Of a DNA stretch of 33,434 nt, positions 21,978-29,640 are shown one piece after another (position 1 is the stretch's first letter; each line of letters opens with the position of its first letter). The notes beneath the pieces are model-generated. The model did no database searches. It saw nothing but the letters and a program-made list of their open reading frames with translations, and was not told the DNA's origin. Source of the stretch: Bacilli bacterium (GTDB lineage: Bacteria > Bacillota_I > Bacilli_A > RFN20 > CAG-826); contig JAFVCC010000030.1 of the NCBI GenBank assembly GCA_017479485.1, forward strand, positions 1 through 33,434. The letters are read 5' to 3'. The position numbers and the translations under genes are program-made.

Positions 21978-24539
21978 ATGCTTACGATTTCCCGCCTCTC
22001 CATTGAAGATTCTCTTGAAGAGATCACCCTCGACCAGCCACATCCTCATTTCGCCTTTTCGCTTTCTTCGGATCATAGCGGCGAGAGCCTGAAATCGGCG
22101 GAAATTGTTTTTAGTAACGGTCACCACATGGTCCTAGATAGCGAGCTTGGCAAGGATTACGATGGCCCTGCTTTAGAGCCTTTCAAATCCTATACTGCGA
22201 CGCTTACCGCGGTCGGTACCTCGGGAGAAAAAGCGACCAAATCAATCCGATTCCATATGGGTCGGATGAGCACTCCGTGGACGGGACGCTTCATCACCGA
22301 TGGCGGTTATCAATTCACTGAGAAAAACGTTTCTCCCACCCCGATGACTTTTGAAAAAACCTTCGATTTGCAGGAAATTCCTGCCGAAGCGACACTTTTT
22401 GCTACGGCGATTGGTATCTATGAAATCGAATTGAACGGCGAAAAAGTAGGGGACCGTTATTTTGCCCCAGGATTCACGTCCTACGAGCACCAACTCTACT
22501 ATCAAACCTATGACCTGCTTCCTTTGCTCCGTAAGGGTGGCAATGTCCTTCGCGTTCATGTCGCCGGTGGTTGGGCCGTTGGAAGCTATGTCATGAACCG
22601 CGTCAACCGCGTCACCGCTCCCCGCCAATCCCTTATGCTAGAAATCCGCATGAAGGACGGGAAAGGAAACGCGTCCATCATTGGTAGCGACGAAACCTTC
22701 CGTGTCACCCGCGATGGACCATACAAAATGGTCGACATCTATGACGGCGAGACGTTTGACGCCTCGGTCGATTATTCCAAAGCGAAGTTCGTTTCTGCTT
22801 CGATTGAGAACGTCGCCATTCATCCCAGCATCGAAGCCGATATCGGTGAGAAGGTGCAGGACAACGAAGAAATGCTCCCCGTTTCCAAGAATGTCTTATC
22901 TGACGGCAGCGTCGTCTATGACTTCGGGCAGAATTTCGCTGGCGTCGTCGACGCGGAGATTCGCGGTGCAAAAGCGGGACAAAAGATTATCTTTACTCAT
23001 GCCGAAATTCTCAATGCGGATGGCACGCCAAATACTGCCCTGCTCCGCAGCGCGAAAGCGACGGCCACTTATATTTGCCGCGAAGGAGACCAGCATTACC
23101 GTCCCAAGATGGCTTATATGGGCTTCCGCTATGCCCGAGTCCAAGGCATCGATCCAAGCCAAATTGAAGTGAAGGCGTTTGCCCGTTATTCTCGCATCGA
23201 ACATACAGGCGATTTCTCTTGCTCCGACCCACGCATCAACCGCCTCCAGCAAAATATCCTTTGGTCCTCAAGGTCCAACTTTGTAGACATTCCTACCGAT
23301 TGCCCGCAGCGTGATGAGCGTATGGGCTGGACGGGCGACATCGCTTTATTCGCCCGCACTGCATGTTGGAACTTCAATATGCCGCGCTTCCTAAAGCGCT
23401 GGCTCCGCGACCTTCGTTCCGAACAATTAAAAACCGGTGGTATTCCCAATACGATTCCGAACCAGGGCTATGGCTTTCCAGTCACCATGCCGAAGATGGC
23501 CATCGATTTCTGGGGTGACGCATCGGCCTTAGTACCCCATGCCCTCTATGAGCATTATGGAGATCAAGAAATCCTTGCGACCTCTTATGATTCCATGAAG
23601 CGTTATTGCTTGGCCGAGAAATTCTGGGCCAATATTTGGGGCGTTGGAGCTTACCGTTATATCTGGCATACGCCTGCCATCTTCCATTTCGGAGACTGGG
23701 TTTCTCCGGATGAGCCGACGATGGGCGGCTGGCAGAAACGGTCTAAATATACGGGCACGGCATCTTTGTGCAATATGTCCAAAATCGTTGCAAAAACCGC
23801 ACGAATTATTGGAAAAAGCGAAGATATTGAACGATTTGAGTCTCTTTCCAAGAAGACTGCATCGGCCTATCGCAGCGTATTTATGGACGCGGATTTCCGT
23901 ATCATAAAGAAAGAGTTCCAGACCGCCTATGTCCTCCCTCTCCACTTCAAGATGCTCGATGAGCAAGGCATGAAGAAGGCGGCGGATCATCTCGCAGAAC
24001 TCGTTCGCAAAGGCAACTACACCATCGGCACCGGCTTCCCTGGCACCCCCTATATTCTCTTTGCTCTGGCGGACAATGGTCATGTGGAAGATGCCTACAA
24101 AATGCTCCTCACCGACGCATGCCCCTCGTGGCTTTATGAGGTGCGTAAGGGCGGCACCACCATCTGGGAACGCTTCGATGCGATTAAAGAATCCGGTGAA
24201 GGCAACCTAGGCCAAAACGATGGCACGGGTGGCATGGTGAGCTTCAACCATTATGCTTCCGGCGCGGTGGGTGACTTCCTCTATTCTCGTGTCTTGGGCA
24301 TCCGCCATTTGGAGCCGGGCTATAAGAAATTCTCTTTTGCCCCTTTGCTTGGCGAAGGCATCGATTACGCAGAAGGAAAAACGCTGACTCCCTATGGTGA
24401 GATTAAGGCTCGTTTTGAGCGGAAGGACGGTTCCGTAACCTATATCGTGGATGTCCCCGTTTCTACCTCCTGCCTGATCATTGGGCCAAAAGGCGAACAA
24501 AAAGAAGTCCTTAGCGGGCATCATGAGGTGAAATGGTAA
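21978..24539 (+). CDS. Alpha-L-rhamnosidase, GH78
   Basis: This 853-residue inverting glycosidase releases L-rhamnose from rhamnosides. It lacks a signal peptide, so it works on imported short glycosides. N-terminal beta domains include PMTFEKTF, GIYEIELNGEKVGDRYFAPG and YQTYDLLP, typical of Bac_rhamnosid_N. The (alpha/alpha)6 catalytic domain carries the family signature DCPQRDERMGWTGD at residues 441-454, with the acidic residues used in catalysis. Later come GGTTIWERFD and SFNHYASGAVGDFLYSRVLGI, and a C-terminal beta domain. Length is normal for the family. Its stop overlaps the rhaB start (TAATG), so the pathway genes are translationally chained. Placing the glycosidase first ties sugar release to its catabolism. 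Confidence 0.95.
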   Translation: MLTISRLSIEDSLEEITLDQPHPHFAFSLSSDHSGESLKSAEIVFSNGHHMVLDSELGKDYDGPALEPFKSYTATLTAVGTSGEKATKSIRFHMGRMSTPWTGRFITDGGYQFTEKNVSPTPMTFEKTFDLQEIPAEATLFATAIGIYEIELNGEKVGDRYFAPGFTSYEHQLYYQTYDLLPLLRKGGNVLRVHVAGGWAVGSYVMNRVNRVTAPRQSLMLEIRMKDGKGNASIIGSDETFRVTRDGPYKMVDIYDGETFDASVDYSKAKFVSASIENVAIHPSIEADIGEKVQDNEEMLPVSKNVLSDGSVVYDFGQNFAGVVDAEIRGAKAGQKIIFTHAEILNADGTPNTALLRSAKATATYICREGDQHYRPKMAYMGFRYARVQGIDPSQIEVKAFARYSRIEHTGDFSCSDPRINRLQQNILWSSRSNFVDIPTDCPQRDERMGWTGDIALFARTACWNFNMPRFLKRWLRDLRSEQLKTGGIPNTIPNQGYGFPVTMPKMAIDFWGDASALVPHALYEHYGDQEILATSYDSMKRYCLAEKFWANIWGVGAYRYIWHTPAIFHFGDWVSPDEPTMGGWQKRSKYTGTASLCNMSKIVAKTARIIGKSEDIERFESLSKKTASAYRSVFMDADFRIIKKEFQTAYVLPLHFKMLDEQGMKKAADHLAELVRKGNYTIGTGFPGTPYILFALADNGHVEDAYKMLLTDACPSWLYEVRKGGTTIWERFDAIKESGEGNLGQNDGTGGMVSFNHYASGAVGDFLYSRVLGIRHLEPGYKKFSFAPLLGEGIDYAEGKTLTPYGEIKARFERKDGSVTYIVDVPVSTSCLIIGPKGEQKEVLSGHHEVKW

Positions 24540-25912
24540 TGAAACGCTACCTTGCAATCGACATCGGTGCCTCTAGCGGACGCGGCATGCTCGCGACGCT
24601 AGAAAATGGGAAGATCGTGATGGAAGAAATCCATCGTTTCCCCAACCATCCTCAGCAAGACGAGCGCGGCTTCCTCTATTGGGATGTGGATGCGTTATTC
24701 AATGAGATCGTCACCGCTTTGAAAAAAGCCAAAGAACAAGATAAAGCCCCCGATTATATCGGCATCGATACGTGGGGCGTGGATTATGTCCTTTTAGATG
24801 AAAACGGAGAACGTATGGGCCTTTGCCATAGTTACCGCGACCCGCTTCGCCACCGTCATGAACAGGTCCATGAAACAATTCCCTTCGAAGCGCTTTATTC
24901 GCGGACGGGGATTCAATTCCAGCCATTTAACACGATCTATCAGCTCTATGCCGATAAAGAAAGCGGCAAACTCGATAAGGCGTCCGCCATGCTGATGCTC
25001 CCGGATTATCTCAATTACCGCCTTACTGGCCTTTGCCACCAAGAGTATTGCAACGCGACTACAACCGGCCTTGTCAATGCGGTGACGCACGATTGGGATA
25101 AGGAGCTTATCGATAAATTGGGTTATCCACGGAAGCTCTTCGGAACGCTCTCTCAACCCGGTGAAGCGGTAGGACCACTCTCCCGCAAGATTCGCCTCCA
25201 GGTTGGCTTCAATGCGACTGTCGTGCTCCCCGCAACCCACGATACCGCTTCGGCGGTGCTGGCGGTACCGCTAGAACCTGGGGAAGCCTACATCTCATCG
25301 GGGACATGGTCGTTGCTCGGGATGGAAAGCCCATTGCCACATCTTGAGGAATCTTCTCGTGCGCTGAACTATTCGAACGAAGGGTCGTTGCAGCATTCCT
25401 TCCGCGTGCAGAAAAACATCATGGGCTTATGGATGATCCAAGAAGTCCGTCACGAATTTGAGGATCGCTATTCCTTCGCGGAGATCGTCGACTTGGCGAA
25501 AAAGTCCGTCGCAAAAGACTTAGTCGATTGCAATGACGTGCGCTTCCTCTCCCCAAAAAGCATGAGGGGCGAAATTGAAAAAGCGGTGGGGCGTGAGCTA
25601 AAAATTGAAGATATTAGCCATATTGTCTATGCCTCTCTAGCGGAGACTTACCGCAAGTCCTTAGAGGAGCTTGAGACCCTTACGGGAAAGAAATTCCCCG
25701 CGCTTCATATCACAGGAGGCGGAGGCAAGAACGAGTTCCTCAACGAACTCACCGCGAAAGCCATCAACCGTCCCGTTATCGTTGGGCCAATCGAAGGCAC
25801 GGCGATCGGCAATGTGCTGATGCAAATGATTTATTCCGGCGAAATCGCGTCCTTAGAACAAGGGCGTCGCATCATAAAAGACTCATTCGGATGCAAGGAG
25901 GTATTACCATGA
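24539..25912 (+). CDS. rhaB: Rhamnulokinase
   Basis: RhaB phosphorylates L-rhamnulose to L-rhamnulose-1-phosphate with ATP. This 457-residue FGGY-family kinase starts at the ATG at 24539, which shares a base with the rhamnosidase stop and has AGGTG 8 nt upstream; the ATG at 24533 is a less likely alternative. It shows the phosphate-1 loop IDIGASSGRGM, IGIDTWGVDYVLLD, the catalytic Asp235 in HDTASAV, the phosphate-2 loop SSGTWSLLG, and the adenosine motif ITGGGGKNEFLNEL. The context with rhaA and rhaD settles the substrate among FGGY kinases. The stop TGA overlaps the rhaA ATG. Confidence 0.95.
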   Translation: MKRYLAIDIGASSGRGMLATLENGKIVMEEIHRFPNHPQQDERGFLYWDVDALFNEIVTALKKAKEQDKAPDYIGIDTWGVDYVLLDENGERMGLCHSYRDPLRHRHEQVHETIPFEALYSRTGIQFQPFNTIYQLYADKESGKLDKASAMLMLPDYLNYRLTGLCHQEYCNATTTGLVNAVTHDWDKELIDKLGYPRKLFGTLSQPGEAVGPLSRKIRLQVGFNATVVLPATHDTASAVLAVPLEPGEAYISSGTWSLLGMESPLPHLEESSRALNYSNEGSLQHSFRVQKNIMGLWMIQEVRHEFEDRYSFAEIVDLAKKSVAKDLVDCNDVRFLSPKSMRGEIEKAVGRELKIEDISHIVYASLAETYRKSLEELETLTGKKFPALHITGGGGKNEFLNELTAKAINRPVIVGPIEGTAIGNVLMQMIYSGEIASLEQGRRIIKDSFGCKEVLP

Positions 25913-27156
25913 GCATGTTCGAAGAAGCAAAGAAACAATATGAAGCCCTCGGCATTGACGTCGAGGAAGCGTTCCGCAGAGTAGCGGACATCCCCGTTTC
26001 GGTCCATTGCTGGCAAGGCGATGACGTTTTGGGATTTGAAGGATCCACTTCCTTAGAAGGCGGCATCCAAACTACGGGCAACTATCCGGGCAGGGCACGT
26101 AATTTCGAAGAACTCACCAAGGACATTGAGACCTGCTTTAAACTCATGCCGGGCAAAAAACGCCTCAATTTGCACGCGAACTACGCGATTCTTGGCGACG
26201 ATCTCGGCAAAATTGACCGCGACCAATATACCTTTAAGCACTTCAAACCCTGGGTCGATTTTGCGAAGAAACTCGGCCTCGATGGCATCGATTTCAACCC
26301 CACCTTCTTCTCCCATCCGAAGATGAAGGACGGCTTATCCCTCTCTTCTCCCGACGAGGCGACCCGCAAGTTCTGGATTGAACATGGCAAGCGCAGCCTT
26401 GAAATCGCGACGGAATTAGGTAAGGCCTTTGGTAAGCCTTGCTTTGTCAACATTTGGATTCCCGACGGCTTGAAGGATATCCCTGCGGACCGTCTTGGAC
26501 CGCGTATGCGCTTAAAAGATTCCTTAGATCAGATTCTTGATTCCAAAGGCTGGGATAAGAAATGGGTTATCGTCGGCGTCGAGTCAAAGGTATTCGGCAT
26601 TGGCGTGGAGTCCTATACCGTCGGCAACAGCGAGTTCTATCAAAATTACGCTGCCCTTAAAGGTATCTGCTGCTTGATGGATACCGGTCATTACCACCCG
26701 ACCGAAGTCGTCAGCGACAAAATCTCCTCATTGCTTTGCTTCCACGACCACCTCGCGCTTCACGTTTCCCGTCCAGTGCGCTGGGACTCCGACCACGTCA
26801 TCATATTTGAGGACGAACTCCGCGAAGTCGCGAAGGAAATCATCCGCAATAACGCCGATAGCAAAGTCATCATCGGCCTCGATTACTTCGATGCGTCCAT
26901 CAACCGCCTCATCGCGTGGACCACGGGCGTCCATTCCATGCAGAAGTCGTTGCTATATGCGGCAACATTGCCGAACGAAGCGATGAAAAAGATGCAGGAC
27001 GAAGGAGACTTCACCCAGTTGCTCTTCATGCAAGAACGCGCGAAGATGCTGCCCTTCTCCGTGCTTTGGGAAGAATATCTAAGACGTCAAGGGCTGTCCG
27101 TTGACTATTACTCCCCCTTAAAGAAATATGAGGAAGAAGTCCTCTGCAATAGATAA
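25909..27156 (+). CDS. rhaA: L-rhamnose isomerase
   Basis: RhaA interconverts L-rhamnose and L-rhamnulose in the cytoplasm. I start it at 25909 because AAGGAGGT lies in front and the ATG overlaps the rhaB stop (ATGA); the upstream ATG at 25891 includes the ribosome site itself. The protein has 415 residues, near the 419 of E. coli. The metal ligands known from E. coli RhaA (Glu234, Asp267, His270, His294, Asp302, Asp304, Asp334) are all found here at a constant offset of nine: Glu225, Asp258, His261, His285, Asp293, Asp295 and Asp325. Motifs are MDTGHYHPTE, HVSRPVRWDSDH and GLDYFDAS. It should be fully active. Confidence 0.97.
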   Translation: MSMFEEAKKQYEALGIDVEEAFRRVADIPVSVHCWQGDDVLGFEGSTSLEGGIQTTGNYPGRARNFEELTKDIETCFKLMPGKKRLNLHANYAILGDDLGKIDRDQYTFKHFKPWVDFAKKLGLDGIDFNPTFFSHPKMKDGLSLSSPDEATRKFWIEHGKRSLEIATELGKAFGKPCFVNIWIPDGLKDIPADRLGPRMRLKDSLDQILDSKGWDKKWVIVGVESKVFGIGVESYTVGNSEFYQNYAALKGICCLMDTGHYHPTEVVSDKISSLLCFHDHLALHVSRPVRWDSDHVIIFEDELREVAKEIIRNNADSKVIIGLDYFDASINRLIAWTTGVHSMQKSLLYAATLPNEAMKKMQDEGDFTQLLFMQERAKMLPFSVLWEEYLRRQGLSVDYYSPLKKYEEEVLCNR

Positions 27157-27168
27157 GGAGATTCATCC

Positions 27169-28026
27169 ATGAAAAACATCTTAGAAGCCCCATTCCTTCA
27201 AGAATTCTGCCGCACGGCAAGCAATATGTATCGCCTCGGTTGGGACGAGCGTAACGGCGGCAACATCTCGTACCTTCTCAAAGAAGAAGAGGTGGCCGAA
27301 TACCTCGATTTAAACCACGTCGTCCGCGTGATTCCTTTCGCGGGCGTCCATCCGACCGCTTTTGATGCCTCGCCTTTAGCGGGCAAGATCTTCCTTGTCA
27401 CGGGCACCGGGCGTTACTTCAAAAACGTCGAGCGTGACCCTGCAAATAACGTCGGCATCGTCCGCATCGCGCCTAACGGCAAAGAAGTCGAACTGCTTTG
27501 GGGATACGAAGATGGCGGACGCTTCACCAGCGAATTCCCCGCCCACATGATGTCCCATATGGCGCGTTTATCCGTCGATCCGGAGAACCGCGTCGTCCTG
27601 CACTGCCACCCCACCAACCTGCTCGCCATGACCTATGTTCATGAACTTGACGAAGCGAAGTTCTCCCACACCCTTTGGGAAATGTCGACCGAGTGCATCG
27701 TGGTCTTCCCCGATGGCGTTGGCGTGCTTCCTTGGATGCTCTGTGGTACCGACACGATCGGTATGGCGACCGCGGAGAAAATGAAAGAGTTCCGCACCGT
27801 CATCTGGGCTCTCCACGGCGTCTATGGAGCCGGCAGGGACCTCGATGAATGCTTCGGTCTCGTGGAGACGGAAGAGAAGGCGGCGACCATCTATAACATC
27901 ATTGGCTCACGCCCCATCAAAAACACCCTCTCCGAGGATAACATGAAGGAACTCATTGACCTCTTTGGCATCAAACCGCGTTACGACTTCTTCCGCGAAG
28001 AAAAGTACCGCAAGCTTGCAAAATAA
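27169..28026 (+). CDS. rhaD: Rhamnulose-1-phosphate aldolase
   Basis: RhaD is a class II, Zn-dependent aldolase that splits L-rhamnulose-1-phosphate into DHAP and L-lactaldehyde. It has 285 residues (E. coli 274). Zn ligands are His145 and His147 in VVLHCHPTN and His216 in IWALHGVYGAGRD; the catalytic Glu is Glu122 in SEFPAH. The N-terminus WDERNGGNISYLL is typical of the family's phosphate-binding loop. A clear ribosome site AAGGAG precedes the ATG, 12 bp after rhaA. It is the last gene before a strong terminator. No lactaldehyde reductase or dehydrogenase gene follows, so that step is encoded elsewhere. Confidence 0.96.
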   Translation: MKNILEAPFLQEFCRTASNMYRLGWDERNGGNISYLLKEEEVAEYLDLNHVVRVIPFAGVHPTAFDASPLAGKIFLVTGTGRYFKNVERDPANNVGIVRIAPNGKEVELLWGYEDGGRFTSEFPAHMMSHMARLSVDPENRVVLHCHPTNLLAMTYVHELDEAKFSHTLWEMSTECIVVFPDGVGVLPWMLCGTDTIGMATAEKMKEFRTVIWALHGVYGAGRDLDECFGLVETEEKAATIYNIIGSRPIKNTLSEDNMKELIDLFGIKPRYDFFREEKYRKLAK

Positions 28027-28041
28027 GGCATTCTTCCTCTC

Positions 28042-28082
28042 TCCTAGGGCGATTCTTCCTTTCGTTCGTCCTAGGATTTTTT
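28042..28082 (+). terminator. Intrinsic terminator of the rhamnose operon
   Basis: TCCTAGGGCGA (28042-28052) pairs with TCGTCCTAGGA (28066-28076) over 11 bp with one G-T pair, directly followed by six T. It ends 56 nt after the rhaD stop. Confidence 0.85.
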
Positions 28083-28135
28083 CTTTGCAAAAATAGAAAA
28101 ATCACTGCAAAAACCAAAAGAAAAAGTTGAAAACG

Positions 28136-29605
28136 TTATTTTGCGAGATAGTTTTTCGCGTCTTCTTCGTAGGAAGCAAATAGGCTATCGATCTCTTCTG
28201 CGAGGTTATTGGAATTAAGGCAATCGCCCAGTAGTAATCCAACGTTGGTGCGGGCGTTGCTTGAGCCGCGGAATACGGCGGTATTGAAGAGACTGCCGCG
28301 GACTTCGTTGCTGGCTCTTAGGTTCGCCGCGACGTAACGATCGTATATCGTGCTCTTTTCGTCGGTGGCGATCGCTTTTTGATATTCGGGCGAAGAATAG
28401 GAGCTATTGCGGATGCCTAGGTATCCGGTTTCTAACGCCCAAGAATTGGAATTCTCTTCGTTGGTCAAATACTTCCATAAAAGGAATGCTGCGGCCTTGC
28501 GGTCTTCGTCTTCGTGATCGAGGATGCAGATGGAAGGGCCTTGGTTGATGGAGCTGTAGGCCAGGCTTTTGTTTGCTGCTTTAGGTAATTTGGCAACGCC
28601 GATGGAGAAGGGCTTGGCTTCGTTGTAGTTATAACTTAAGGATGCCGTTGAAGAGACGGTGAATAAGTTATGACGGCTGACGAACAAGCTGGAGACATAA
28701 TCCATGCCGTTGCTGCGGCGGGTGCGGAAGTAGTTCTTGTTCTTGGCTTCGTATAGTTGGGTAACGATTTCTTTCATCCCCTCATTGTCGAACTCCACAA
28801 CGCCTTTTCCAGAACCGTCGATCCGCGTGTAGCCGAACCCATATTGATGAGCGAGGGTAATGAAACAATTTTCGTCGGAATCATAGGTGACGATCGCGTG
28901 GTCGGAGGCGGGGTCATAGATGCGTTTTTCTTCCGGCAAGGCGGCGTTATATTCTTCAATCGCGGGGCATAGTCTGCTCAAAAGCTCTTCCCAATTGAGC
29001 GAGCCAAGATATGTCTCGTCTAAAGGCTGCCCTCCATTGATTGAGGGATCGATGGAGGAGAGGTCCATTCCAAGAAGAACATCGGCGTTGTAATAAAGGA
29101 GCTCGGTGGATTTGCAAAAGGGCAGGGAGTAAGTGCCTTTTTCGGCATAGCCGGTCCCTTCGTTTAAGAAAGAGGCGATGTAGTCTTCGCGTTCTTCTTT
29201 ACTGAGGCCATAAATCGGGGATTCGAGATATGGGCTCAGGTTCACCGCATAACCTTGGGCGAGGTATTTGACGACATTATCGGGGTAGCACTGGACGATG
29301 TCGGGGTAGTCTTCTTTAAAGAAACCGGCAACGACGTTCTTTTCGATCATCGCATAGCTTCCCGTGCCCTGTGGGTTGACGAGGTGAACACGGACGTGCG
29401 GCTCTACTTTCATGAAGTCTTTGACGATCTTTTGCAGGCTCGGATAGTACTTTTTATCGGCCATGCACAGAAAGCTGATGTCGGTGTCGTTTTTGATGAA
29501 GTAAGCGCCTTCTTCAGTAGAAGTGGATGCCGAAAAGGAAACACCCGCAGAAGCACATGCGGGAAGAAGCAGCGAAAACAGCGATAATAAGGCGGTTTTT
29601 CTCAC
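28136..29605 (-). CDS. ABC-type extracellular solute-binding lipoprotein
   Basis: This 489-residue substrate-binding protein has a lipoprotein signal peptide with LPAC at Cys17. It has the family 1 (sugar-type) solute-binding pattern: ISFLCMADKKYYPSL, DYPDIVQCYPDNVVKYLAQG, YSLPFCKSTELLYYNADVL, LNWEELLSRLCP and AAFLLWKYLTNEENSNSWA. The usual permease and ATPase genes are not adjacent, so it is an orphan binding protein within this window. The start is GTG at 29605 with no ribosome site, 6 nt after TACAAT, so the mRNA is probably leaderless. It is divergent from an HD-GYP membrane protein with only 35 bp between start codons. A carbohydrate ligand is likely; its identity is not readable. Confidence 0.9.
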   Translation of the reverse strand: MRKTALLSLFSLLLPACASAGVSFSASTSTEEGAYFIKNDTDISFLCMADKKYYPSLQKIVKDFMKVEPHVRVHLVNPQGTGSYAMIEKNVVAGFFKEDYPDIVQCYPDNVVKYLAQGYAVNLSPYLESPIYGLSKEEREDYIASFLNEGTGYAEKGTYSLPFCKSTELLYYNADVLLGMDLSSIDPSINGGQPLDETYLGSLNWEELLSRLCPAIEEYNAALPEEKRIYDPASDHAIVTYDSDENCFITLAHQYGFGYTRIDGSGKGVVEFDNEGMKEIVTQLYEAKNKNYFRTRRSNGMDYVSSLFVSRHNLFTVSSTASLSYNYNEAKPFSIGVAKLPKAANKSLAYSSINQGPSICILDHEDEDRKAAAFLLWKYLTNEENSNSWALETGYLGIRNSSYSSPEYQKAIATDEKSTIYDRYVAANLRASNEVRGSLFNTAVFRGSSNARTNVGLLLGDCLNSNNLAEEIDSLFASYEEDAKNYLAK

Positions 29606-29611
29606 GAGGGC

Positions 29612-29633
29612 ATTGTATCATTTGTGCTAGAAT
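29612..29633. promoter_or_regulatory. Overlapping divergent promoters for SBP and HD-GYP genes
   Basis: Minus strand: extended -10 TGATACAAT (TACAAT at 29612-29617), with TTGTTT 17 bp upstream at 29635-29640. Plus strand: extended -10 TGCTAGAAT (TAGAAT at 29628-29633). The two hexamers are 10 bp apart, so each promoter's upstream half lies over the other's start. Each start codon follows its own hexamer by 6-7 nt. Confidence 0.6.
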
Positions 29634-29640
29634 CAAACAA

